5,207 nucleotides of DNA from Planctomycetota bacterium. GTDB lineage: Bacteria; Planctomycetota; Planctomycetia; Planctomycetales; Planctomycetaceae. The stretch is taken from the NCBI GenBank assembly GCA_024278285.1, contig JAJRTM010000429.1, forward strand, positions 1 to 5,207, written 5' to 3'. Positions 1 through 5,207 of the stretch are shown here, one piece after another; positions within the stretch are counted from its first letter, which is position 1, and the number at the start of each line of letters is the position of its first letter. The notes beneath the pieces were generated by a model. That model was not told the origin of the DNA, searched no databases, and saw nothing but the letters and a program-made list of their open reading frames with translations. The position numbers were made by a program, and so were the translations under genes.

Positions 1-47
1 CCGCCGAGGGTAAACCAAAATTATTGCCAGGTCGCGCCGTTTATAGG

Positions 48-147
48 CGGGCGAGCAGTTTCGACAAGAAAGCGTGGCGACAAAGATCAGTGGCCGATGA
101 TCTTCTCTTTTGTATGCCGAATCGGCGCCGGGTAATTCCTCGCCCCT
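48..147. repeat. MITE-like ~100-bp element, copy 1 (left), bounded by inverted ends
   Basis: The left end (48-60, cgggcgagcagtt) and right end (134-147, aattcctcgcccct) are imperfect inverted repeats of one another. The same end motif recurs at 173-186 and 259-271, giving the orientation series minus, plus, minus, plus. The right arm is a perfect 14-bp inverted match to 173-186, and the left arm is a 12-of-13 inverted match to 259-271. No open reading frame inside looks like a transposase. This could be a non-autonomous miniature element or an old palindromic intergenic repeat. That it is mobile is inference; the end repeats are visible directly. Confidence 0.45.
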
Positions 148-172
148 CCAATCTGGCCGTGATTAGAACCGC

Positions 173-271
173 AGGGGCGAGGAATTCCATCCCCATCTCC
201 TCGTTGCCAGACCTGTTCCTGCTCCCAAGGCATCTTGCCAGCGACGTTTTTGCGTGGGAATTGCTCGCCCG
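173..271. repeat. MITE-like ~99-bp element, copy 2 (right), inverted relative to copy 1
   Basis: This unit starts with aggggcgaggaatt (173-186) and ends with aattgctcgcccg (259-271). These ends match as inverted repeats at about 11 of 13 positions. It is separated from the left copy by 25 bp (148-172), and the two are arranged head to head, so that 48-271 forms one nested imperfect palindrome centred near base 160. The segments just inside the outer arms (about 62-94 against the reverse complement of 226-258) also agree at roughly 19 of 33 positions by hand alignment. This supports diverged copies rather than chance arms only. Confidence 0.45.
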
Positions 272-574
272 GCCATGGTGAATCTGCCAAGAACGACTGC
301 CGGCGGCGCCTTGCCGACGGCTGCTCAGGGCTGAATGCAGTGGCGATTGCCCATGGCGCCTCTCCAAGGCGCATTTGACGGCCTTACCTTGTTAGGTGTA
401 TCCTTCATCAAAAGTGAACTTCTCGCCTTCATCCCCAAAGGGACAAGACTTGCTTCCCGGTTCAGTTCAACAAGAGATTATGTGGCGGCTTTCTTTGCTT
501 ACATCGATTTGAATTCATGCCGGTTGTCTCTGATCAACCACGTCTGGCCACGTCCTAGCCGCGCCACATCAATC
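272..574. other. Intergenic stretch without a supportable gene
   Basis: No reading frame here has a recognisable family, a ribosome binding site or a convincing start. A short GC stem (gcgcct 356-361 pairing with aggcgc 367-372, 5-nt loop) has no T-run after it and is not a credible terminator. Base composition falls from GC-rich to intermediate from about 380 onward, so the edge of the defence cassette may lie in this stretch. Near the right end are a 5-bp inverted repeat (ggttg 522-526, caacc 535-539) and two direct copies of ccacgtc (538-544 and 548-554) spaced 10 bp apart. Confidence 0.5.
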
Positions 575-603
575 TTTACTTCGTTGTGCGGCTGTATTAT
601 CAT
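575..603 (+). promoter_or_regulatory. Putative sigma70-type promoter of hamAB
   Basis: A -35-like TTTACT (575-580, 4 of 6 to TTGACA) and a -10-like TATCAT (598-603, 5 of 6 to TATAAT) are separated by exactly 17 bp. An overlapping alternative -10, TATTAT, lies at 595-600. Transcription would start near 609-611, leaving a leader of about 32 nt before the ATG at 643. This would put the more upstream in-frame starts (GTG 586, ATG 607) before or at the transcript start. It is a consensus match by eye only. Confidence 0.42.
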
Positions 604-624
604 CATATGACACAGAAACAAATC

Positions 625-630
625 GGAGAG
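625..630 (+). promoter_or_regulatory. Ribosome binding site of hamA (start-deciding)
   Basis: GGAGAG lies 12 nt before the ATG at 643. The spacing is on the long side. The other in-frame starts, GTG 586 and ATG 607, have no purine-rich Shine-Dalgarno sequence at all, so this site favours 643 as the hamA start. Confidence 0.5.
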
Positions 631-642
631 AGTATTTTTGTA

Positions 643-1491
643 ATGGAGAAACCGATATGGGTTCAGTGGCTGGTTGATACAGGCGAAAGGCTGCAAACAA
701 CTGACGGGAAAACTGTGGAAGTATGGGAATTTCGTCATACGGACGATCAAGAAGCCTTATCAATGTGGGCGACTCACTTTCGTAATCACTATTGTTCTGA
801 TCACCAGATAGATGCTTTACGGGCGAGAAGATCGCGCAAAGATTATCTCAATGAAATCAAATTCCCTAGCGTAACCACGAGACTAGGACCATCTATTAGA
901 GCGGGAGATTTTGGCGAAATCTTGGTCGCAGATTATTTGCAATGGATTCTTAGCCATTGGGTGCCAAGGATGAGATGGTCATCCAAATTCAGTAGGGATA
1001 GTTCTCCGCAAGGTTGTGATGTAATAGGTTTTCAATTTTACGATCCGGAAAATACATCACCCCGCGATCTGCTTACCATTTTTGAAGCGAAAACTTGCTT
1101 TTCATCAAGCTCGAGTAGACGCAACAGGCTTCAAGATGCTGTCAATGACTCGGCAAAGGATCATATACGTATTGACGAGTCACTCAATTATTTGAAACAA
1201 AGATTAATTGACCAAGGTGAGCAAGATAATGCTGACAAGGTAGAACGCTTTCAGAATCCAGTAGACGTGCCCTATCGAGAGTTGTATGGCGCAGCCGCTC
1301 TATTCACTGATAATTATTTTCGCGTGGATGTCGTTTCCGAAACTGATACTAGAAAAATCCCCAAGTCACAAAACAACCCTAAAACTTATCCTCACCCCAA
1401 CCGAGACAGCTTGATTCTACTTGTGATTCTAGGAAAAGATATGATGAACCTTGTCTACGAACTCTACAGAAGGGCTGCCGATGAAGCCTGA
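643..1491 (+). CDS. hamA: Hachiman defence system nuclease HamA (DUF1837)
   Basis: This is the effector nuclease of the Hachiman anti-phage system, recognised from DUF1837/HamA hallmarks. In the 282-residue form these are HFRNHYC (45-51), GPSIRAGDFGEILVADYL (82-99), WVPR (106-109), GCDVIGF (124-130), IFEAKT (146-151), NRLQDAVNDSAKDH (161-174), ERFQNP (201-206) and YGAAALF (215-221). Glu92, Asp126, Glu148 and Lys150 form the layout of a PD-(D/E)xK-type active site, with E-x-K intact. In studied systems HamA is held by the HamB helicase and, once released or activated, degrades DNA non-specifically so that infected cells die; it is cytosolic. No signal peptide or membrane segment is seen. ATG 643 is chosen because it has the only upstream GGAGAG, lies downstream of the likely promoter, and gives an N-terminus starting just before the conserved WVQWL; GTG 586 (301 aa) and ATG 607 are alternatives. 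The gene is AT-richer than its flanks and overlaps hamB by 11 bases. Confidence 0.93.
   Translation: MEKPIWVQWLVDTGERLQTTDGKTVEVWEFRHTDDQEALSMWATHFRNHYCSDHQIDALRARRSRKDYLNEIKFPSVTTRLGPSIRAGDFGEILVADYLQWILSHWVPRMRWSSKFSRDSSPQGCDVIGFQFYDPENTSPRDLLTIFEAKTCFSSSSSRRNRLQDAVNDSAKDHIRIDESLNYLKQRLIDQGEQDNADKVERFQNPVDVPYRELYGAAALFTDNYFRVDVVSETDTRKIPKSQNNPKTYPHPNRDSLILLVILGKDMMNLVYELYRRAADEA
1468..1474 (+). promoter_or_regulatory. Ribosome binding site of hamB inside the hamA coding end
   Basis: AGAAGGG ends 6 nt before the ATG at 1481, near-ideal spacing. It supports ATG 1481 over the in-frame TTG at 1451, which lies further inside hamA and has no comparable site. hamB translation is therefore coupled to hamA but can also initiate on its own. 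Confidence 0.65.
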
Positions 1492-4400
1492 AAGGGAATC
1501 GCAGCGACTCTTGGGCGTCACTCGGTCAAAGGCAAAAATGTACGAGTACCGGGTGCCTGAAGAGTATCACATCAAAATCACGCGGGATCCTGCGAGGTTA
1601 TTTACACTAACAATAGGCTTGCTTGGTGATTTCGCAGCGCGAATCAACTCGGAAGATGTTGATGAGGAGCATCTGAATGAATTACAGAAACATCTTCAGT
1701 TTTCGACTCGTTTCTTTGATGCTTATCTGGGATCTCAATTGCGACAGGGCCTTGATCCCTATCTCCTATTGTTAGGTTCGGCCTCATACTACCTTTGTGA
1801 TTTACCTGGTAGTTCACAGGTTCTCGCAAACAGGCTTGGTGAACATTGCCCCAATTTAGATTGTTCAGGGTTAGAGGATTTGTTACTTTGGTTGCTTCAG
1901 GCAGATTGGTCTAAATACTTTGCATCACCAGGCGTATATGGGGAATATATTGACACAATCTCGCAACACTTGGTTCACTATTTTGAGAGCGGTGAAGGTT
2001 ACGATGACCTACTCGAATATACTACAAATCTGAGAAAAACAGCTTACGATATTGGAACACCAAGACAATTGCTTTTTGCTGATGTTTGCTGTGCTATTGT
2101 GAAAAGACGCCTTGAGAATTCTACATGGTATTCCTTACCGCGATACTCTGGCCTTGTCACAAATCAATGGCTACCAGTATTACGAAAAGAGACGTTTGTC
2201 CGGGAATTATGGCCTGCTCAACATCTACTTGGGGAACAAGGAATTTTCCTGGGCAAGTCAGCAGTAGTACAAATGCCAACAAGCGCGGGGAAAACAAAAG
2301 CAACAGAAATCATCATTCGCAGTGCGCTTCTTGCTGGGCGCGCTTCTGTCGTTGTAGTTGTAGCACCTTTCAGATCCTTGTGCCACGAAATCAGAAATGA
2401 CCTTCTGGAGTCATTCCGCAATGAACATGTAAAGGTTGAAGAGTTTACCGACGTATTTCAAGTTGATTTCGAGATCGTAGAACAAGCAGAACAACCGCAG
2501 ATTTTAGTAGTTACGCCTGAAAAACTTGTCTATGCTCTCAGGCACACCCCAGTATTTGCAGCGTACATTGGCTTACTGATCTATGATGAGGGCCACCAGT
2601 TTGACAACGGAACGCGAGGAATTACCTATGAACTTCTTTTGACATCATTGAAGACAATGGTTCCAAGAGAAGTCCAAACTATTTTGATTTCAGCTGTAAT
2701 CAAGAATGCAGCAGATGTCGGCAAATGGCTGATTGGAAATGATGCCGAGATCGTTTCCGGTACCGACCTCATTCCTACATATCGAAGTGTTGCCTTTGCA
2801 AGTTGGTTAGATAGACTCGGACGGCTTGAGTTCGTAGACAGGGTTAACCCCGATAATCAGGAATTTTTTGTGCCGAGAATTATTGAGCAACAAGAACTCC
2901 AGCTCAGGGGGAGAGAAAGCAGGCCACGAGTATTTCCCGAAAAGACTGATGGGCAAGCCATTGCGCTGTATTTAGGACTTAAAACTGTAGTCAATGGTGG
3001 GGTAGCAGTTTTCTGTGGCAAAAAGTCTACTGCCTCTAGTTTATGCAACAAGGCCGTGGATGCATACGATAGAGGGTTATCTTTTACAAAACCTGTAGAA
3101 TACTCGGATCAAAACGAGATAAAGCGACTATGTTTTCTCCACGAGCGCAATTTGGGGACTGAAGCTACAGCTACGGAAAGTGCTAAATTGGGAATCTTTT
3201 CCCATCACAATAATACACCACGAGGAATTCGTTTGGCTGTTGAGTATGCAATGAAGGAAGAATTAGCAAAATTCGTAATTTGTACATCTACCTTGGCCCA
3301 GGGAGTTAACCTTCCGATTCGATATCTCATTGTGACCAGCACATACCAGGGCCGAGATCAAATCAAAGTTCGCGATTTTCATAATCTTATTGGCCGCGCA
3401 GGCCGTTCCGGTATGTACACAGAAGGAAGTGTTATTTTTGCTGAACCAATGGTATATGATGAGCGTAGGAGGAGAAGAGGTCAGTGGCGTTGGAACCGAG
3501 TTAAAGGTTTACTAAACCCAAATAATTCCGAACCTTGCGCAAGCACGATCTTGTCAGTTTTTGATCCTTTTTACAACAAAGACAGGAATCGCAGTATTCC
3601 AGCAGAAACGTTTATCCTAGCATATAGTGACGGGGATGTAGAAGGGCTTGCTGTGAGATTAGCTTCACAATACATAGATGATGGTTTCACAGCTGCGGGA
3701 CTGAAAAAGCAAATTGAATGGAAGATGAACATTATATCAGCCGTTGAAAGTTACTTGATGGCACATTGGGACGATTCAGGCAATGAGTTACAAGACGATA
3801 ATGTCACGGAATTGGCAAGGCAAACCTTTGCTTATTTCTTGGCAGACGACAACCAACAACGTCAGATTATTGAACTTTTTAGGTTACTTGCTCAGAACAT
3901 TGCGCTAAATGTGCCGGAACGATCAAGAAGAAATGTTTTCGCAAAAACTTTATATGGGGTTCATAATTCTATTGCAATTGAAGACTGGACTACTCAGCAC
4001 ATTGAGAACCTTATGGCATGTAACAGCCATGAAGAATTACTCGTTACTCTCTGGCCTGTAATATCTGGGAATATACACAACAATACTTTTGAAAAATGTA
4101 CCCCTCCTGATATCCTGAAAAACATCGCTTTACAATGGATTCAGGGAAAGTCATTCGATAATTTGCTCAAACTCCTAAAATCTAGTGATTCCAAAATTGG
4201 GACAGGCTCACGCCCGCGTCACCCTACGATAGATCATGTAGTCGACATTTGTGAGAATGCATTATCTTATGATGGAACGCTTGTTATAAATGCAGTTTCT
4301 GAGCTTATTGAGATTATTCAGCCTCGAGGAAGCGACAACCTCATCAGGAACTTGCAAAAACTACAAAAACGTCTGAAATATGGACTGCCTTCAACTTCAT

Positions 4401-4588
4401 CAATAACTCTCTATGAAATCGGTTTTGCCGACAGGGTTGTTTCAATGGAATTGAGTTTGATTATTAACGCAGAGATTTATGATCATGCGATTATGGTTCA
4501 AGTAATTAAGGAGTATGAACAGGAAGTGCGGAGAGTGCTCAATTATTATCCGCAATACTTCACACATATGCTAGATGAAGTGATGTGA
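1481..4588 (+). CDS. hamB: Hachiman defence system helicase HamB (SF2, Ski2-like DExH)
   Basis: This 1035-residue superfamily 2 helicase is the sensor partner of HamA. The motifs are in order. An N-terminal region (about 1-240) includes DPYLLLLGSASYYLCDLPG near 92-110. Then come motif I MPTSAGKT (265-272, Walker Lys271), Ia APFRSL (295-300), Ib VVTPEKL (343-349), II DEGH (369-372), III SAV (404-406), a second RecA fold starting around GVAVFCGKKS (507-516), the HHNNTPRG segment (575-582), V TSTLAQGVNLP (602-612) and VI IGRAGRSG (637-644). An Arg-rich ERRRRRG follows at 661-667. The last ~370 residues match no domain I can name. In characterised Hachiman systems HamB binds HamA, hydrolyses ATP on DNA with abnormal ends or damage, and thereby frees the nuclease. 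Motif III has Val where many Ski2-like helicases have Thr; the other core residues are intact, so the enzyme should be active. The frame is unbroken, the length is typical of HamB, and it shares a transcript with hamA. Confidence 0.93.
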   Translation: MKPERESQRLLGVTRSKAKMYEYRVPEEYHIKITRDPARLFTLTIGLLGDFAARINSEDVDEEHLNELQKHLQFSTRFFDAYLGSQLRQGLDPYLLLLGSASYYLCDLPGSSQVLANRLGEHCPNLDCSGLEDLLLWLLQADWSKYFASPGVYGEYIDTISQHLVHYFESGEGYDDLLEYTTNLRKTAYDIGTPRQLLFADVCCAIVKRRLENSTWYSLPRYSGLVTNQWLPVLRKETFVRELWPAQHLLGEQGIFLGKSAVVQMPTSAGKTKATEIIIRSALLAGRASVVVVVAPFRSLCHEIRNDLLESFRNEHVKVEEFTDVFQVDFEIVEQAEQPQILVVTPEKLVYALRHTPVFAAYIGLLIYDEGHQFDNGTRGITYELLLTSLKTMVPREVQTILISAVIKNAADVGKWLIGNDAEIVSGTDLIPTYRSVAFASWLDRLGRLEFVDRVNPDNQEFFVPRIIEQQELQLRGRESRPRVFPEKTDGQAIALYLGLKTVVNGGVAVFCGKKSTASSLCNKAVDAYDRGLSFTKPVEYSDQNEIKRLCFLHERNLGTEATATESAKLGIFSHHNNTPRGIRLAVEYAMKEELAKFVICTSTLAQGVNLPIRYLIVTSTYQGRDQIKVRDFHNLIGRAGRSGMYTEGSVIFAEPMVYDERRRRRGQWRWNRVKGLLNPNNSEPCASTILSVFDPFYNKDRNRSIPAETFILAYSDGDVEGLAVRLASQYIDDGFTAAGLKKQIEWKMNIISAVESYLMAHWDDSGNELQDDNVTELARQTFAYFLADDNQQRQIIELFRLLAQNIALNVPERSRRNVFAKTLYGVHNSIAIEDWTTQHIENLMACNSHEELLVTLWPVISGNIHNNTFEKCTPPDILKNIALQWIQGKSFDNLLKLLKSSDSKIGTGSRPRHPTIDHVVDICENALSYDGTLVINAVSELIEIIQPRGSDNLIRNLQKLQKRLKYGLPSTSSITLYEIGFADRVVSMELSLIINAEIYDHAIMVQVIKEYEQEVRRVLNYYPQYFTHMLDEVM

Positions 4589-4649
4589 TTATCCTGCTAT
4601 CAAGAAACACAAGATATGAAGATGCCGCACAACTTCGCCTTAAGCCAAC

Positions 4650-4673
4650 CCGCCTGCGGCGGCGGTGAGGCGG
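4650..4673 (+). repeat. GC-rich hairpin 62 nt after hamB
   Basis: ccgcct (4650-4655) can pair with aggcgg (4668-4673) over a 12-nt loop. Alternatively ccgcc (4650-4654) can pair with ggcgg (4658-4662) over tgc. No run of T follows in the plus direction, so it is not a canonical intrinsic terminator; it may be part of an interspersed intergenic repeat. Confidence 0.3.
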
Positions 4674-4898
4674 CGCGAAAATTGCCAGCTGTGGTTCTGG
4701 TCAAAGTTTCTCGGACTGCCTTACACGGCGGGCGGGTGATGCTCATTTTAGCGCGGCCGCCGCAAAAAGCGCGCCAAAAAGCGCCAGGCCTGTCGTGAAC
4801 CAAAGCCACATGCCGCCTTCACTACGTCAACGTTCGCAAGATGGCAGAGGGGGCGCCCTCGCCCGCGACCACAATGCCCCGCCCGGCGCCCGCGGGAA

Positions 4899-4927
4899 AC
4901 CTCGTAGGTCTGCGAGACCTGCGAGGT
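4899..4927. repeat. 13-bp near-perfect stem-loop (palindromic intergenic repeat)
   Basis: Arm acctcgtaggtct (4899-4911) pairs with agacctgcgaggt (4915-4927) around a gcg loop. Twelve of 13 pairs are Watson-Crick and the remaining one (4905/4921) is a T-G wobble on the plus strand. No T-run follows, so intrinsic termination is unlikely. My impression is that similar acctcgcaggtct-type palindromes are common between genes in Chloroflexota, which would make this one copy of a genome-wide repeat; that part is from memory and unchecked. Confidence 0.6.
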
Positions 4928-4953
4928 CTTGCAGCAAGTAGCGACGGCCACGC

Positions 4954-4992
4954 TTTACACCGCATTGACGACGCGGGCGCGGGCGGTGTAAA
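4954..4992. promoter_or_regulatory. 10-bp inverted repeat, possible operator of the BTAD gene
   Basis: tttacaccgc (4954-4963) and gcggtgtaaa (4983-4992) are perfect inverted copies 19 nt apart, centred about 27 bp before the ATG at 5000. The left arm abuts the putative -35 and the right arm overlaps the putative -10. That position suits a repressor or autoregulatory site, or a transcript hairpin if transcription starts upstream. Function is inference. Confidence 0.4.
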
Positions 4993-4994
4993 CT
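4965..4994 (+). promoter_or_regulatory. Putative promoter giving a leaderless BTAD mRNA
   Basis: TTGACG (4965-4970, 5 of 6 to the -35 consensus) and TAAACT (4989-4994, 4 of 6 to the -10 consensus) are spaced 18 bp apart. The -10 ends 5 nt before the ATG at 5000, so transcription would begin at or next to the start codon. The lack of any Shine-Dalgarno sequence before this ATG agrees with a leaderless mRNA. Confidence 0.42.
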
Positions 4995-4999
4995 GACCT

Positions 5000-5207
5000 A
5001 TGCCCACCTTCACCATTCGTCTATTCGGCGCCATCGAAGTGCTTCAGGACGGGGAACCGCTGACCGGCTTTCGCTCGCAGAAGACCCTCGTCTTGCTGGC
5101 TTATCTCATCAGCCGCGAGCGCCCCCTCACCAGAGACCATCTCGCCGGGCTGTTCTGGCCGGACACGAGCCAGAAACAGGCGCTGGGGCATCTGCGCCGC
5201 GCCCTGC
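5000..5207 (+). CDS. SARP/BTAD-type transcriptional regulator, N-terminal part (cut by window edge)
   Basis: Only 69 codons are visible and the gene continues beyond the window. The protein begins MPTFTIRLFGAIEVLQDG, then has LTGFRSQKTLVLLAYL (21-36), RPLTRDHLAGLFWPD (41-55) and QALGHLRRAL (60-69). This is the winged-helix DNA-binding N-terminus (OmpR/PhoB-like fold) that precedes a bacterial transcriptional activator domain (BTAD) in SARP-like regulators such as AfsR and DnrI. In Chloroflexota such N-termini are often followed by an NTPase and TPR repeats, but nothing here shows what follows. The start is well placed relative to the conserved first strand, but no ribosome binding site precedes it. 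High GC content matches the flanks rather than hamAB, so this is probably a resident gene and not part of the defence system. Confidence 0.82.
   Translation, partial: MPTFTIRLFGAIEVLQDGEPLTGFRSQKTLVLLAYLISRERPLTRDHLAGLFWPDTSQKQALGHLRRAL

Larger units (their letters stand above)
4589..4953. other. GC-rich intergenic region downstream of hamB, no supportable gene
   Basis: GC content rises sharply within about 50 bases of the hamB stop. The short open frames here (60-70 codons on either strand) lack convincing ribosome binding sites and family features, and look like chance frames in GC-rich DNA. The stretch contains a GC hairpin near 4650-4673, a doubled caaaaagcgc (4763-4772 and 4775-4784, 12-bp period), a gggcgccc palindrome (4851-4858) and a long stem-loop at 4899-4927. 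No classic hairpin plus T-run terminator follows hamB, so how its transcript ends is not evident. Confidence 0.5.

Noticed and set aside
41..374. Minus-strand open frames of 95-108 codons over the upstream repeats
   Set aside because: They overlap each other in different frames, run through the inverted-repeat elements, and their translations are low-complexity Arg/Ser/Gly-rich with no recognisable family.
335..610. 91-codon plus-strand open frame before hamA
   Set aside because: It has no ribosome binding site or family resemblance and runs through the likely hamA promoter. It could be a decayed fragment, but nothing supports this.
586..642. Upstream starts for hamA at GTG 586 or ATG 607
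   Set aside because: Neither has a Shine-Dalgarno sequence, both lie before or at the predicted transcription start, and the extra residues (MRLYYHHMTQ...) do not resemble the conserved HamA N-terminus.
1451..1480. TTG start for hamB giving ten more residues
   Set aside because: ATG 1481 has an AGAAGGG site at 6-nt spacing, whereas the TTG has no such site and would lengthen the overlap with hamA to 41 bases.
417..4645. Possible flanking direct repeats of the cassette (aacttctcgcctt near 418-430, aacttcgcctt near 4631-4641)
   Set aside because: The match needs a 2-nt gap and is short, so it cannot be told from chance and is not accepted as a target-site duplication or attachment site.
4650..4673. 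Intrinsic terminator for hamAB
   Set aside because: The hairpin is GC-rich but has no T-run after it on the plus strand.
4600..5034. Short GC-rich open frames on both strands downstream of hamB
   Set aside because: They are mutually overlapping, without ribosome binding sites, biased by local GC content, and span the palindromic repeats; no family is recognisable.
1..5207. CRISPR array, tRNA or rRNA gene, or integrase/transposase gene
   Set aside because: No regularly spaced direct repeats, cloverleaf sequence, rRNA segment or recombinase motif was seen on either strand.

Overview
The window holds a complete two-gene Hachiman anti-phage defence system, hamA (DUF1837 nuclease) and hamB (SF2 helicase), on the plus strand. 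It is flanked by GC-rich, repeat-bearing intergenic DNA and by the first 69 codons of a SARP/BTAD-type transcriptional regulator that runs off the right edge. The host is not certain. A high-GC genome with short palindromic repeats and a BTAD regulator of this style fits a Chloroflexota bacterium (Anaerolineae/Caldilineae-like) best; this is inference, as there is no rRNA or housekeeping marker.

Layout. Bases 1-574 hold no convincing gene. The first part carries two adjacent elements of about 100 bp (48-147 and 173-271), each bounded by inverted ends of about 13 bp, which together form one nested imperfect palindrome centred near base 160. A plausible sigma70-type promoter (575-603) precedes hamA (643-1491). 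hamB (1481-4588) overlaps the end of hamA by 11 bases and has its own good Shine-Dalgarno site inside hamA. Bases 4589-4999 are GC-rich and without a supportable gene. They hold a GC hairpin, a strong 13-bp stem-loop (4899-4927), and a 10-bp inverted repeat interleaved with a promoter-like pair just before the regulator's ATG at 5000, which appears to be leaderless.

How the genes work together. In studied Hachiman systems HamA and HamB form a complex. HamB is an ATP-dependent helicase that senses aberrant DNA, and its activity unleashes the HamA nuclease, which destroys DNA in the infected cell. Both proteins here keep the expected catalytic motifs (Glu, Asp, ExK in HamA; motifs I, Ia, Ib, II, III, V and VI in HamB), so the system looks intact. 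hamAB is clearly more AT-rich (sampled lines about 37-50% GC) than its flanks (about 60-73%), consistent with an acquired defence cassette.

Novelty. The system itself is a known type. The less explained parts are the paired repeat elements upstream, the long uncharacterised C-terminal region of HamB, and the palindrome/leaderless promoter arrangement before the BTAD gene.
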